A stretch of DNA of 64,000 nucleotides, from NCBI RefSeq assembly GCF_028554725.1, contig NC_071669.1, forward strand, positions 58,957,001 through 59,021,000, read 5' to 3'. Made by a program: the position numbers and the translations under genes. The notes below the pieces were generated by a model, which had not been told where the DNA came from, did no database searches, and saw nothing but the letters and a program-made list of their open reading frames with translations. Below, in pieces: positions 33,790-45,532 of the stretch. The stretch comes from Zeugodacus cucurbitae. Its lineage: Eukaryota > Arthropoda > Insecta > Diptera > Tephritidae. Position 1 is the first letter of the stretch, and each line of letters begins with the position of its first letter.

Positions 33790-34165
33790 TAAAACTATTG
33801 ATTGATGCGATATGTGAGAAGTGGCGCTGTCTCTTTGAAAACAAATGTCATCGAGATCGCGAGCTTCAATTTCAGGCATCAAATAGTCGGTTATCATGGC
33901 CCGATAACGGTCGCCAATGACGATTACGTTCTCATCGGTCTCTCCACGGTCTTTGTATACATTCTCAGCAACAGCTGCAATATTTTCTACACTGCGTGCT
34001 GCATGTGATCTATTGGGTCGAGTAATAAATGCTGGTTCTCAAGATGGATAATGGTGTAGCGAATAGTGCACTCAGTAGGCGTGAAACACATTATTTTCAG
34101 AACGTTGGACAATCTGTAAACGTTGTTCATGCTTAAGTTTTTCCATGACAACTCACACGAGATCT
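33790..34165 (-). pseudogene. Tc1-like transposase remnant with internal deletion
   Basis: On the minus strand the ATG at about 34144 opens MEKLKHEQRLQIVQRSENN. After stops the sequence gives ARSVENIAAVAENVYKDRGE, then jumps to IGDRYRAMITDYLMPEIEAR and DLDDICFQRDSATSHIS, the region of the second catalytic Asp. So most of the middle is deleted. Its 5' flank is separated from the AGTACCTCTATTTGGATC block at 35366 by the inserted element at 34180-35365. Confidence 0.7.
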
Positions 34166-34179
34166 GTCAAAAAAAGCCT

Positions 34180-35365
34180 ATTGAAACAAGTAAGGAAGGG
34201 CTAAATTCGGGTGTAACCGAACATTTTATACTCTCGCAATTTATTTATTTAACTTTATTTATGTTATATAATACACAATTTGACCCACATATTCGTCATA
34301 TATATTGTATAAAGTCCATTGAAAGTTGGAAACCATAATATTAGGTTAGAAGCACCGAGGTCCTCGTGTTCGATATATGGGGCCTTAAAAACCTATGGTC
34401 CGAATTCGGCGATTTTTTGAATGGGGCTTCCACACTATTAACATAGTATTTGTGCAAAGTTCTGCACCAATATCTTCACTAGTGCTTACTTTATATATTG
34501 TAAAGTAAACGATTCAGATCGTCTTCAAAGTTCTGATATATAGGAAGTAGGCGTGGTTGTAAAGCGATGTGGCCTATTTTCACAACATATCATTGGGATG
34601 TAAGGAAACTATTACAAACCAAGTTTCATTGAAATCGGTCGAGTAGTTCATGAGATATCATTTTTGACCCATAAGTGGGCGACACCACGCCCATTTTCCA
34701 TTTTGTAAAAAAATCTGAGTGGAAGCTGCACTGCCATTTCTTATGTGAAATTTAGTGTTTCTGACGTTTTTCGTTAGTGAGTTAACCCACTTTTAGTAAT
34801 TTTCAACGTAACCTTTGTATGGGAGGTGGGCGTGGTTATTATCCGATTTCTTTCATTGGACTGTATTAAGAAGTGGCTTAAAAAACGACTGCAGAAAGTT
34901 TGGGTTATATAGCTCTATTGGTTTCCGAGATATGTACAAAAAACCTATTTGGGGCCACGCCCACCTCCCCAAAAACATTACATCCAAATATGCCCCTTCA
35001 TAGTGTGATCCTTCATACCAAATTTTATTTCCATAGCTATATTTATGGCTTAGTTATGGCACTTTATTTTTTGTTTCCGGTTTTCGCCATTTTGTGGGCA
35101 TGGCAGTGGTCCGATTTTGTTCATTTTCGAAAGCAACCTTCCTATGGTGTCAAGAAATAAGTGTGCCAAGTTTCTTCAAGATATCAGCTTGCACAGACGA
35201 ACGGACGGACAGACAGACATTCGGATTTGAACTCCACTCTTCACCCTGATCACTTTGGTATATATAACCCTATATCTAACTCGTTTAGTTTTGGGTGTTA
35301 CAAACAACCGTTATGTGAACAAAACTATAATACTCTCTAGCAGCTTTGTTGCGAGAGTATAAAAA
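34180..35365 (+). mobile_element. Full copy of the TTTTATACTCTCGCAA family
   Basis: Starts AAACAAGTAAGGAAGGGCTA, then CGGGTGTAACCGAACATTTT and ATACTCTCGCAATTTATTT. It ends TTTGTTGCGAGAGTATAAAA. TTTTATACTCTCGCAA near one end and TTGCGAGAGTATAAAA at the other form an exact 16-bp subterminal inverted repeat. It carries the ACGAACGGACGGACAGACAG tract and the family's internal blocks. It is inserted in an older Tc1-like element. No transposase or reverse transcriptase is encoded. Confidence 0.88.
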
Positions 35366-35399
35366 GTACCTCTATTTGGATCGCCTTCATGTTAATGAT

Positions 35400-37345
35400 A
35401 TGACTTTTTGTTTGTTATTTATTTTGATATCTTGATTAGGCCAAATGATTTTTAGTCCATATAGTACAATATATTGATATGGTATATTGCCGGTAACATC
35501 TTGTAATATTAATTTTGAGACTTTTTTGAGTGAGTTGTTATTCTCTCAATGATTGTGTAAGTGAGTAACAAAAATTATAGGTATTCATGAGAGTTTATGC
35601 AAAAAGCAGAAATTTTGTATGCTACATTTCAAACCAAAACTTATGGAAAAAGAAAGAAAGACTACATATAAAGGGTTTATAAAAACGTTATAAAAACGTT
35701 TTCGAAACCACATTGCTTTAAAATAATGCCAAACTCGCAGAATTCAAAGTGCATTTTCTTCACGAATTATTAGGTCTACAACTTTGCTTTCTCCGTTTTT
35801 TTTTGTAAATTTTTTGTGTAAAAACGATTACAAAAATAGCTACTACTTTTGATCATTCTTTCTGGCAGCATGCGTATTCCGTGCAAATGTCGAGAATTCG
35901 GCTCAAAAAGTGACATTTTCAGTTTTGAGAATAAATTTGGGATGCAAGAAGATCTCTACAAATATTTTGTTGGGTTAATGTTGACACAAATGTCCAAGAC
36001 CGATATAAAACGATTTAATCGATTTAATCGACCAGTGCTTGACCCTAGAGACATCTATTGACAAACGGCGGAAGCAAAGTTGTATACCAATATAAAAATG
36101 CATTCATGTGGCATGCAACATAAATTGGAATACGTTATAGCACTATTTCGTTAAGAAACCGAAATGAGGTGCTAAATAAATTAATTTAATTTAATTTCGT
36201 CGAAACTCAATAAATAATTCCAAAAATGTGTGAGTGTATTTTGGTTGGTATTTTGGTTGTTAAAATGTTTACTTTGTTAATCTGATTTATTGCGTTATTT
36301 TTCACTTTTATTTTATTTGCACGCGATAAGCAATTGCAAAACAGAAGAAAAATCAAAAATCAAAAGTGAAGAAAACATGTGCATACAATTACAAAAGAAA
36401 AGCATTCAAACAAAAGCGCGCCACCAACGCTGAAGCCGGCGCGACAAGCAAACAAACATTAAACAATAGCGAAAAATTGCAAATTAATATAAATAAAAGT
36501 CAAGAAGAGCGCTAGAAATTATTATATGGGGTAAAAGAAACCATAACAAGAGCGATTGTTTGGCCACCAGTGCAGCTGCAACGCTGCACCTACAGTTGTG
36601 GCAACAATAACAACAATAACAGCAAACAAACCACAACAACAACAACAGCAGCGCGCAACAATTGTGTGAAGCAGGTGAAATATTTGGAATATCTTCCGGG
36701 TGATTGCACGGTGGCATGCCGCGCATGCGCGCAACCAACTTATGCGGCGGCAGCAAAACCAACACAGACACCACCAATGGCAATTTCTTGCATGTATTTG
36801 TGCTGCCAGCGTGTGGTGAACACTAATAGCGTTTAATAGTCCACCATTAGTTGGCGCACACGACTGAGCTTCTAATAGTTTTTGCGCCACTTATATCTTC
36901 AAACACACATACACACACATAAGCAGCTTTGATTGCTTTCCGCAGATACCATTTAGAGTATATGTGCGGCTATTAAAGTTTGAGTTGCTCCATATTTCTT
37001 GCCGTCTTTAATAAAACGACAGGCCCCTCATGACCCATTATGGCAGCCTATATTATTTGCGTTGGCTTTTTTTTTGGCGGTGGGTGGTGACACATTTGCA
37101 CACATTTCTCATTTAACAGCAACTTTGCTGTGGTTTTCGCCATTTACGTAAATGTAAATTTTTTGGTAGGAAAAGATTGAAACTCATGGAAAGAGTTACT
37201 CAAATTGTTTGGTTGTTCATTTTACTTTCTTCTTCAACAGTTTTATAAACAGGTGTATTTGTGGAGTAAATATCGGAATACGAGGGTATCGGATTCGGTA
37301 TAATATCACCTGCTTGGCTGCTAAAAAGTATTTATAAGTCGAAAA
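35400..37345. other. Intergenic DNA, no gene seen
   Basis: Non-coding sequence. Triplet tracts of CAA/ACA/CAG lie at 36600-36655. Long frames on both strands there are artefacts of those tracts. Confidence 0.45.
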
Positions 37346-38465
37346 TAATGTTTATGCTCTCGCAACAGAGTTGTTAAAGAGAGTGTTATAGTTTTTTTCA
37401 TATAACGGTTGTTTGTAAGTCCTAAAACTAAACGCGTTAGATATAGGGTTATATATATCAAAATGATCAGTGTGAAGAGTAACTTTCAAATCCGGATGTC
37501 TGTCTGTCCATCCGTGCATGCTGTAACTTGAGTAAAAATTGAGATATTTTGATGAGACTTTGTACACTTGTTTCTTGGCACCATAGGAAGGTTGCTTTCG
37601 AAGAAGGGCAAAATCGGACCACTGCATATACATGTCTCTTAAACTACTAAAGTTATATCAAGGAAACTTTCTCGAGTCGTTTCTTTTAGGTACTACGTTA
37701 AGCAGTCCAAAAATGAAGGAAATCGGATTATAACCACGCCCACCTCCCATACAATGGTTATGTTGAAAACTACTAAAAATGCTTTAATTCAGTAAGAAAA
37801 CACACCATAAACCTTAAATTTCATTACAAAGAAGGTAAATGGTATACAAAATTTTAAATGGGCATCGTTCCGCCCACTTATAGGTCAAAAACCATATCTC
37901 CGAAACTATTTGACCAATTTTAATGAAATGAGGTTTATAACATTTTCCCGGCATTCCAATGATATGCTGTGAAAATAAATCAAATCGGTTCACAACCACG
38001 TCTACTTCCTATATACCAGAACTTTGAAGAAGATCTGAATCGTTTACTTTACAATATATAAAGTAAGCACTAGTGAAAATATCGGAACACAATTTTTCAT
38101 TTATGCTGCACTTATAGTGTGGCATCATCCTTCCAAAAATCGACGAAATCGGACTATAGGTTTTCAAGGCCTCATATATCGAACAAGAGGATCTCAGTGC
38201 TTCTAATCATTTTTGTACGGAAAATATATGTAAGACTCTCAGCTATTTCGAAGAAATTTATAGGAAATATTTTCCTCGAATAATATGTCTCCGTGCCTAA
38301 TATGGGTGAAATGGGGTCATAACTTCATCTATCTCCCATATATCTAATATTAGGGTTTCCAACTTTCAATGGACTTTATACCATATATATGCCGAATATG
38401 TGGGTCAAATTGTGCATTATATTAATAAAATTAAATAAATAAATTGCGAGAGAATTTTGCAATAG
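37346..38465 (-). mobile_element. Copy of the TTTTATACTCTCGCAA family
   Basis: Opens TTTATGCTCTCGCAACAGAG and ends AAATTGCGAGAGAATTTTGC. Internal family blocks are in reverse order relative to 34.2 kb: CATAACGGTTGTTTG, CTAAACGCGTTAGATATAGG, CTTTCGAAG, ACCACGCCCACCTCCC, CTTTACAATATATAAAGTAA and TCAATGGACTTTATACCATA. The copy is more diverged than those at 34.2 and 50.0 kb and lacks the TTCGGTTACACCCGAACTTA end. Confidence 0.82.
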
Positions 38466-40794
38466 CTATTATTGTGATCCGACTCTTCTCATTTTCAAAC
38501 TATACCCAGAAACTTATACAAATAAAATACACCAAAATGCATGATATCTCTTGACTTTAAACGTATTAAAAAATGGAATTTTTCAAAATTTTTGACAATG
38601 GCCTTTTTAGAGTACGTTCTTCACGATAGTAAATATCTCGAGACAACAGTGACAAAATTGAGATGGACAATATACATATGTGTATATAGTGAAGTTAACC
38701 TAGAAGAGAAAGAATTTCTCTATACAATTTCTTCGTTTAAAAAAAAATTAAAGAGTTTAGAGGGTAAATAGATGATTTCTAAAATGGTGCCGGAAATGGT
38801 CATAGTTATACTAAGACTTTGTTCAGAACAAATCATGAATAAAGAAAGTGAGAATGAAGCAACTATGGAAAACATCCTGACACAGTAAGGTTCTAGATTT
38901 ATAGATTTCAATCAAATGTAGTGGACATGTGGCCTATTAATTTAAATAATTGAGAGAGAGTGACATAGAAAGCACATCTTATAACATATGTATAATACAT
39001 CCCACGTATAAGCTACTTTTGAAAACTAAAAAATGTTAAACTCTTTGTTTTAAACTCGCAACGAAGAAGACGAATAAACGCATATTACATCTAAATTGAA
39101 CGGAACTAAATCTTCACAAAATTTGTCCATTTTTACTGATTTTTCAAGTGACTTTGAAATATAATGAAATTGCATGTGCATCATAATGACCCTGTAATTC
39201 TTATTGTTCAAAGCGCTAACAAAGCTTTCAACGGATATCAATACAAAATGAGGCAACAATATGATTCGGAAGCATTAATCTGTGTTTATCCACATATGTA
39301 CAAATGTTATGGCTGCGTGAATTAATAATTCAATGCAAATTAGTTTTCTATACTATTTGTTGATTTTCCTATTATTTTTCATCCCACTTGCGTATTTCTT
39401 TTTCTTTTCCTGTGTGCAATACTTAATATATGTAGACAGGGAAATCAAACACACACTAATTTCTCTTAATCGGTCTATTGCCTTTCTTTTCTTTAATACA
39501 ATTCATTCCCCATCTTCGCACGTCCATTTCCATTTGGCGGAAGGAAATAAATCGTGCAAAGCCGCGAGCATTGGTAATATTACCTATTTCTCTATTTTTT
39601 TTTTCACACAATCACTCAAGTCATACATTGCTTTCATACTTTAACACTTTTTAATTGCTTATTTATTCAATATTCACTCATTCCTCAACAATTACAAATA
39701 CAAAGGTAAATTTGTTGCACAGTTAATTTGGTAATTATTTCGATTATTATGTGTTTAATGGAGTAATTATTTAGTTGGTTTATCATATTAAGTGTATACT
39801 TCGGTATAAATATAGATAAAAAGTAAGTCCAAAAGTTGCACGTTCACTTAAGCCTACACCTTGTTTCTAACCTGATGTGTGAGAAGCCGGCATAATAATT
39901 TCGGTTAAAGGTTAGATCCTCGGAGGGTGCGATTACACCACTGATGCTCGTCGCATAGGAAACACCCAGCGAAGATTATCCGTTTCTTGACGGAAGGCGA
40001 GCATTATTAGCAAAAATTAGAGCATGATGGATGTTGGCCGATACAAGGGTCGAGCTTGCAAGACTTCCGTAGATAGTAGGTACCACTTGAAAGGAGCCAG
40101 AATTTTCTTCTTATAATTATAAGGACCACCATACTGCACAAGTATTCACAATTCTCCCACTTCCAGTCCAGTAATAATAAGACCGGGGTGTTCTTTCCAG
40201 TAATCTAATCAATAAATATTTCAGTTCCTTAAGATTCCAGATATCCATATTAGCCTTATCAGGCAATATATTGAGACTTAATTGATTTTGAGCACACATT
40301 CAATGATGTTCTATTTCGCTCTCCTGTAAATATTTATTTCCTCAAAAGTATTTACCCTTTTTCTACAGCTGCTCCCACCCACCCACAGACTCCTCGCAGT
40401 TATTAAGGCAGAGGTTAGATCAAAAGCATTTATCTTGGCAACTGAAAGTTCTAATTAAACTGAAATGAAGTCTCAGCTCCTAGGGAATTGAGAGTGTAAT
40501 GTCCTTAAGATTAGTTCACGGGTTTTTTAAATGATATATGCTAATACGTCTGATACGTCGGATTCTATCGTCTGATTTGGTATACCATTTGGCGAAATTT
40601 ATATATTTTGAGTAGTTCTTATCACCGTGAGCCCTAGGACGGTATTCAAGAAGCGACACCTAGCGGCTATTGTGGAGTCCTATGCTGAGATCAGTTGTGT
40701 GTCGGAAATAATTTTGAAAGTTCAACATTTTTTACTAATGGAAAGAAAAGGCTAGTAACGCCGGTTTTGTAGACGTTTGGTGTTCATTGAGGCA
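38466..40794. other. Intergenic DNA, no gene seen
   Basis: AT-rich non-coding sequence. The open frame at 39333-39644 is a run of Phe, Leu and Ile from T-rich DNA with no family features. Nothing else stands out. Confidence 0.45.
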
Positions 40795-40945
40795 ATACTT
40801 TCTCCGGAATTGGTCTTTTTGATTGCTGCTACTTGATTTATATTCAATGCTGCAAAAAATGGTCGAAAATTTTGTCTCTCGTCTGGAATTTATTTGACCC
40901 ATTTGCGTCGGTCGCTTTCCCGAGATCATTTTTAAAACACTAAGA
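40795..40945 (+). mobile_element. Internally deleted fragment of the Tc1-like family
   Basis: Contains GGAATTGGTCTTTTTGATTG, TTGATTTATATTCAATG, a CGTCTGGAATTTATTTGACC junction and GATCATTTTTAAAACA, which is the 3' end block. This pairs the 5' end and 3' end of the family with the transposase gene removed, as at 58.7 kb. Confidence 0.55.
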
Positions 40946-41047
40946 ACTAATTGAGTACCCGATTGATTATGTGAATGAATTATAAAATGAAATTAGTCGC
41001 CTATAAACTTTGGCAGACGTTATTATTAATGATTTCAGCTTTACATA

Positions 41048-41053
41048 TTTATT
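41048..41053 (-). other. Polyadenylation signal AATAAA
   Basis: The minus strand reads AATAAA about 90 bases past the stop codon of the cuticle-like gene ending at 41140. The position and sequence fit a poly(A) signal for that transcript. Confidence 0.5.
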
Positions 41054-41139
41054 AACTTAATATATACCTACATATAATATATGTGACTGAAAGTATATAA
41101 AACCTCATACATATCTATATTCCATTCATATTCTCCACT

Positions 41140-42291
41140 TTACTTTTTATTCGGTAAATTGCTGAGAAACTCATTTCTGGACTGATCGATTAGTTGCTGA
41201 TACCAAGTGCCATTAACTCCCACCAAATTCGGCAAATCTTCGGTCAAAGCTGTTGGCTGCTCGGTGACCATTTGTTCGCTGTTGTTATTGCTGGCTTTAG
41301 TAGTCATTACAACCGCTTTAGTTGACTCGGCAATCTTCGTGTTATTTCCAGCACTCTTTTCAAGCACTTGCACATTTACGGATTTCTCTGAATTATTCAC
41401 TTTCGCTTCATTATATTTATTCTGATTCTGTTGCCTCTTCGTTTCTGCCAACTTTGTATCCTTTGAATTCTTTTGATCCGTTTGTTCTTCGCTGAGATTA
41501 CCCAACATTGGTGGCAATATAAAGGGTATAATTGAAAAATCGGATGGCAATCGGTTATGCACCGTCTCAAAGCCGATGCTCGTCACGTCTTTACCCGGCT
41601 TCGTCTCTAGCGGCACCTTGCCGTCGATAATATCCTGTATTGACAAATCTCCCATTGGATACTCTGCATGCGCAGCTGGATTCACAACGATGGCATGCTG
41701 CTCATTGAGCGCGCTCGCCAACTGCTCTGGCACTTTGCTGTTAGTCACATTCAAATGCAGATCCTTATCGTACACCACAGCACCGGTGGGCATATCCGGT
41801 GGTCGTTGCATCAGTATACTCGGTCGTTTAGTGGGCCAATGCGCTTGCCATTGCTGGTTGTCACCTGACTCAAAGGTGCGTGTCTCATGCAAAAAGCCGC
41901 GTTCATTGTCCGAGAGAAAGTGTGTGACAATGACACGCCCATCGGGACGCACGTGACCATATGAACCCTCTACGCTGCCGTTCACATAGCGTCGCTCATC
42001 GCGGAACTGTATGTTGCCGGTGCGATTGTCGTTAATCTCAAAACCGAATGCATATGTGTTGGCGCCTTAAAGGAAAAATGGTGGAAATTTATAAAGTTAG
42101 GCAACACTGTTGTGCAGCAGAGCTTTTCGTTATTGTAAATGCTACGTACCATATGGATCGCGTCGAAAATAAGAGCTTGTATCCGGATTGCCACCAGACT
42201 TCTTTATAGCCTGTGTCTTGGCGTATACAAAGCTGCGATCGGTTGTTGGCGCCGCATTGTTGTGGTGTGCTTTTAGGCAGAGCAGAAAAAG
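41140..42291 (-). CDS. Large RR-domain cuticle protein, exons 2 and 3 (about 355 aa)
   Basis: A secreted cuticle protein with a Rebers-Riddiford-type chitin-binding domain and a long low-complexity tail. Exon 2 (42150-42291) follows TTTCTGCAG and encodes the rest of a signal peptide (LFLLCLKAHHNNAA) and a basic stretch. Donor ATG/gtacgt splits a Gly codon that joins exon 3 (41140-42065). The RR domain spans roughly residues 54-110: NTYAFGFEINDNRTGNIQFR, then GSVEGSYGHVRPDGRVIVTH and FLSDNERGF. Compared with RR-1/RR-2 it is a variant form. The remainder includes a conserved-looking acidic stretch (DLSIQDIIDGKVPLETKPGK) and a Lys/Asn/Gln/Thr-rich linker with NNT and NNS sites. It ends GVNGTWYQQLIDQSRNEFLS before the last residues. 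The initiator Met is in an upstream exon not placed with certainty. The splice and frame logic is strong; no orthologue is named. Confidence 0.85.
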
Positions 42292-43029
42292 CTGCAGAAA
42301 AAGTAAAATGGTGTGAAAAATTGTTTATTAATTAATTTATATTTTTAAATAGATAATACAAAAATTATGTGTACCAAAGTGCCATCACCAAAAATTTCAG
42401 CCAAAATTCCCTGTTTTAAAATATTGTAAGTTCAAATGAGATCACCTTCAATACAAATAAATGCTTTATATAGATTTTTGTCTATTGATTATTTACTATA
42501 CGTGGTTCTCATTACGTCAAATTTAAAGACAACCGTCGCTAAATTATCAAAATGATCGTAAATGCAATTGGATAGCAGTTTATGAAAACACTTTTCAATA
42601 ATGCTACTCTAGTGAAATTAATCAAACCAATTAGTAGAAACAGATATCATCGAAAATATACTCGTGTGAACTTAGTGTCATTGAAGTCCGTACATTAATG
42701 TGGAATCATTTATAAATCCAGCTCCTCTTATAATAAATATTCGTTAAACGTATGAGAAAATATGTTCAATAGATTTTGCGAGATATTTCGTTTGCAGTGC
42801 TATCCATTGGATTAATTATATTTAAGGTCCGAATATTATATTTACTTCCTCAGGCTTATATTATCTTATGTAATTATTATGTAATCCAAGTATGTGAACT
42901 AAAAAAAATCTATGTGTCTGAACACACTCCCTTAGTTAGTTATTTTAATAAACCCTATAACTTTTATTAGAATAATTTGAACAGTTTGAAATACTGCAGT
43001 GTGTTGGTCAGTAGGGGGTATGGGCAGAC
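42292..43029. other. Probable intron sequence of the large cuticle gene
   Basis: AT-rich sequence upstream of exon 2. If the first exon is at 44.55 kb, this is intron. ATGGCACTTTG followed by gt at about 42367-42377 was considered as a first exon, but its phase would create a stop in exon 2. Confidence 0.4.
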
Positions 43030-43651
43030 TTAAGGGACCCCGGTTCAAAAAATCGTTTTTTTATTTAATTCGAACCTATAACTATTCAAGAATGTTCCTT
43101 TAAAATTTCAAATGAAAATTTCCAAAACTCTTGAAGATATAGCCCACCCAAGAATTTGCTTCTCAAAACTTTAAACGCGTTTTACTCAAAACCTATTAAT
43201 TCAATCATTTCCAAATTTTAATACGTTATTTTATACTTATATAGCTATTTTATGAACTAGGATAAATGAAATCGATGAAGATCTTCTTTACTTTTCAACT
43301 TGATTTGTGGTTGAAAAAGGGCGATTTAAAAAAAAATTCAAAGGTCCGACATTTTGTTAATTTTTGTGCGAAATTAATAATTCTAGTTCAGTTAAACATG
43401 TACTCTCTCTAATCCCGTTGCAATTTTTGGTTTCAGATGTTCCAGTGAGCGGAAATCACATGCGACGCCGAAAAGAAGGGCTTTTGCTGGATCACAAAAA
43501 ACAACAACAAAAAACTATGTAAAATTGTTTTATTCTTTTTTAAGTCTTCAAATAGATGTATTCAAAGTTACAACCCAAAAAAATAATTTATGTACATTTA
43601 CCAGCCCATTGAATTGAATTTGAAATCGACAATGGGTGGGGGTCCCCTTAA
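43030..43651. mobile_element. TTAA-type MITE with GGGGACCCC ends, copy 1
   Basis: Left end TTAAGGGACCCCGGTTCAAA; right end, complement, TTAAGGGGACCCCCACCC. TTAA is exact on both sides (43030-43033, 43648-43651), giving 622 bp. It has no coding capacity. It contains the core CTTTAAACGCGTTTTACTC near 43167-43190, shared with the other TTAA elements. A second, reversed copy with insertions is at 46.4-47.8 kb. Confidence 0.88.
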
Positions 43652-44552
43652 AATGGCTTTGATCAATTATTGGTTCCAAATGGTTCAAATCTAAATTTAT
43701 CCATTAATTTGCATGAATTGTATTATACACTGACCGATATATCTATATAATGAAAGAATGCAAGGTGTGTTCAAAAAATAACGGGAATTTTCGTTTTTGG
43801 AAAAAAAAAATATTCATTCGTCCACATTAACGTTGTCACCTTATATTATGTACGTTTAAGATGATTGGAAAGAAAAAGTTATGACCGAAGCCCGATTTTG
43901 AAACTAAATTATGAAGGTAGAGGTCTCATTCAAATAGATTGTGAGATATCAAATTTTTGTCTATTTGTCTAACAGGGTCCATAGACCAGTTATAATATTG
44001 TTATTGATTTTCATGATATTTGTCTTAAAAACTGAGGTATATATGAAAGCTTTCTCGAAATCATTTTTAAAACATAATGGCAATCCAGAATCTTTATATT
44101 TAAGCAAAATTCTTGTCCATAACAAAAAATTATCTGGGTTTTATTTCTTCTTAAAAACCAAAAGCCCACAAAAACACCCTTTATAATAATTGCCTTTATA
44201 GTAACATAGTTTCTGCATAAGGACATTCGCCGATCCACAAAACAGATCAATCTTAAGAAATACTTTAGTAGAAAACCTCGTTAAATATGTGCTTTCTTTT
44301 TTCGAATTTGAAGATGATCTACCGGCGTTGGAAATAAATAATAAATTGTTCAAAAAAATATGCGATTTTAAATGCTTTTAACAAACCATAAATAATTATA
44401 TTAGCACTAAAAAATTAACAAAATTCGATTCTTCTTAGAATATTTTATATAAACTGAAGAGGATATTAGAAAGAACCGTTCAGTAGGTTGTTAAAAAATA
44501 TTAATTTAAGTAACAGATATAGATCCAACAGATCTAAATCTAATAGCCACAC
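43652..44552. other. AT-rich DNA with a possible Tc1-like 3' end fragment
   Basis: Mostly AT-rich non-coding DNA. The segment 44055-44140 (TCGAAATCATTTTTAAAACATA, then ATAATGGCAATCC and CTTGTCCATAACA) matches the 3' end of the Tc1-like family copy at 58.9 kb. Near 43765-43800, GTGTTCAAAAAATAACGGGAATTTTCG resembles the end of some mariner-type elements, without any transposase left. Confidence 0.4.
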
Positions 44553-44561
44553 GTGTTTCAT
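44553..44561 (-). CDS. Candidate first exon of the large cuticle gene (Met-Lys-His)
   Basis: The minus strand reads ATGAAACAC followed by gtgtgg. Joined to exon 2 at 42291 it gives MKHLFLLCLKAHHNNAA, a good signal-peptide start in phase 0. The intron would be about 2.26 kb, close to the 2.1-2.2 kb first introns of the other two cuticle genes. The donor is weak (no A at +4), so this remains a proposal. It would be confirmed or refuted by a cDNA. Confidence 0.35.
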
Positions 44562-44693
44562 ATTCTAAATTTCCGCTCAAAATTATGTCAATTTTTATAT
44601 AACATTTCCACGTTATCAGTTGCAGGCACAAAAACCCAGTTATTTGTATTTCCGTTTACTTAAATTTGTCGCAGCAAATAAGCGCACTTCCAC

Positions 44694-44707
44694 TACTTAT
44701 ATAAGTA
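44694..44707. promoter_or_regulatory. Palindromic TATA box TACTTATATAAGTA
   Basis: A perfect 14-bp palindrome containing TATATAAG on both strands. On the minus strand it lies about 135 bp upstream of the candidate Met-Lys-His exon. On the plus strand an initiator-like CACAGTTC lies about 27 bp downstream (44722-44729). So it could serve either strand or both. No transcript is shown. Confidence 0.4.
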
Positions 44708-45532
44708 CTCAAGCGTTCGCACACAGTTCAACGCGAAGCACAAAAAGCACATTTCTTTCGCTTTGGTCATTGACTTTCACATAATTTATTAGTAATTGAA
44801 CATTTCAACATTTGCACATGCGCACAGACACTCATCTACACGAGTGTACGAGTATTGTTTTCATTTTCTAAACACTTACAACAACTGCAACAACAGCAAA
44901 GCGGATTTGTACACACTTGCTTAGTCCGCAGGCGTACATTGTGCGAATATTAATTGACTTCACAGCAACAACAGCAATTTCAACTCGGAAATATTACGCG
45001 CCCACAAGCATTTGGTTGAAGAATCGAAGAAATTCTATTTAGCCAAACTAGCCAGTCTAAGCCACGCAAAAACCACTTTCGAACTCGACGATGCGACAAC
45101 TTGTACTGAACGCTGAACTGCCGGTGGCCAATGTTCTAATGCCAAGTGCTGAAGAAGCGCTCAATCGACGTAAAGGCAATAGAATATTGGAAGTTAGCGT
45201 GTTTGATTTTGTTTTTGCCTCTTCTTTGCTTTCTTCATTTGCATAACCGCGTTGAGGGTGTGTGTGTGTGTGCGTGTGCATATTGGCAGGCAATTAGGTG
45301 TGAAGCTCAAATTAATTTGTTCATTGAAATAAATTGACTCTAATGTTGCAACAGTTTACATATGTATTCTTACAACTTCTTTTCGCATTTATTTGCTAAT
45401 TAACGGTTAAAAATAAATGTCATTACTTAATTTAGATAGCGTATCACTTTACAAATTCTAATAAACTCAATTTGTAACAAATTAGAGATAATTTGCATAA
45501 CCTCAACATGAAGGGATAATCTGTTTTTTTTT
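44708..45532. other. Possible regulatory DNA near a TATA box
   Basis: GC-richer sequence with CAACAGCAAC-type triplets (44880-44980) and a (GT)n tract at 45258-45278. A plus-strand frame from the ATG at 45090 reads MRQLVLNAELPVANVLMPSA, then EEALNRRKGNRILEVS, and is closed by a stop near 45245. A possible donor GTAAAG lies at about 45170. It is too short to call a gene. Confidence 0.3.

Noticed and set aside
36484..36890. Overlapping frames on both strands up to 122 codons
   Set aside because: They are driven by CAA/ACA/CAG triplet tracts and read as Cys/Leu or Gln/Thr low-complexity sequence.
39333..39644. 103-codon frame that looks like a membrane protein
   Set aside because: Its hydrophobicity comes from T-rich DNA; no start context, splice structure or family resemblance.
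41207..41956. Plus-strand frames of 72-126 codons
   Set aside because: Antisense to the last exon of the large cuticle gene, whose frame, splice sites and domain are convincing.
42367..42377. ATGGCACTTTG plus GT donor as first exon of the large cuticle gene
   Set aside because: The splice phase would put exon 2 in a frame with an early stop.
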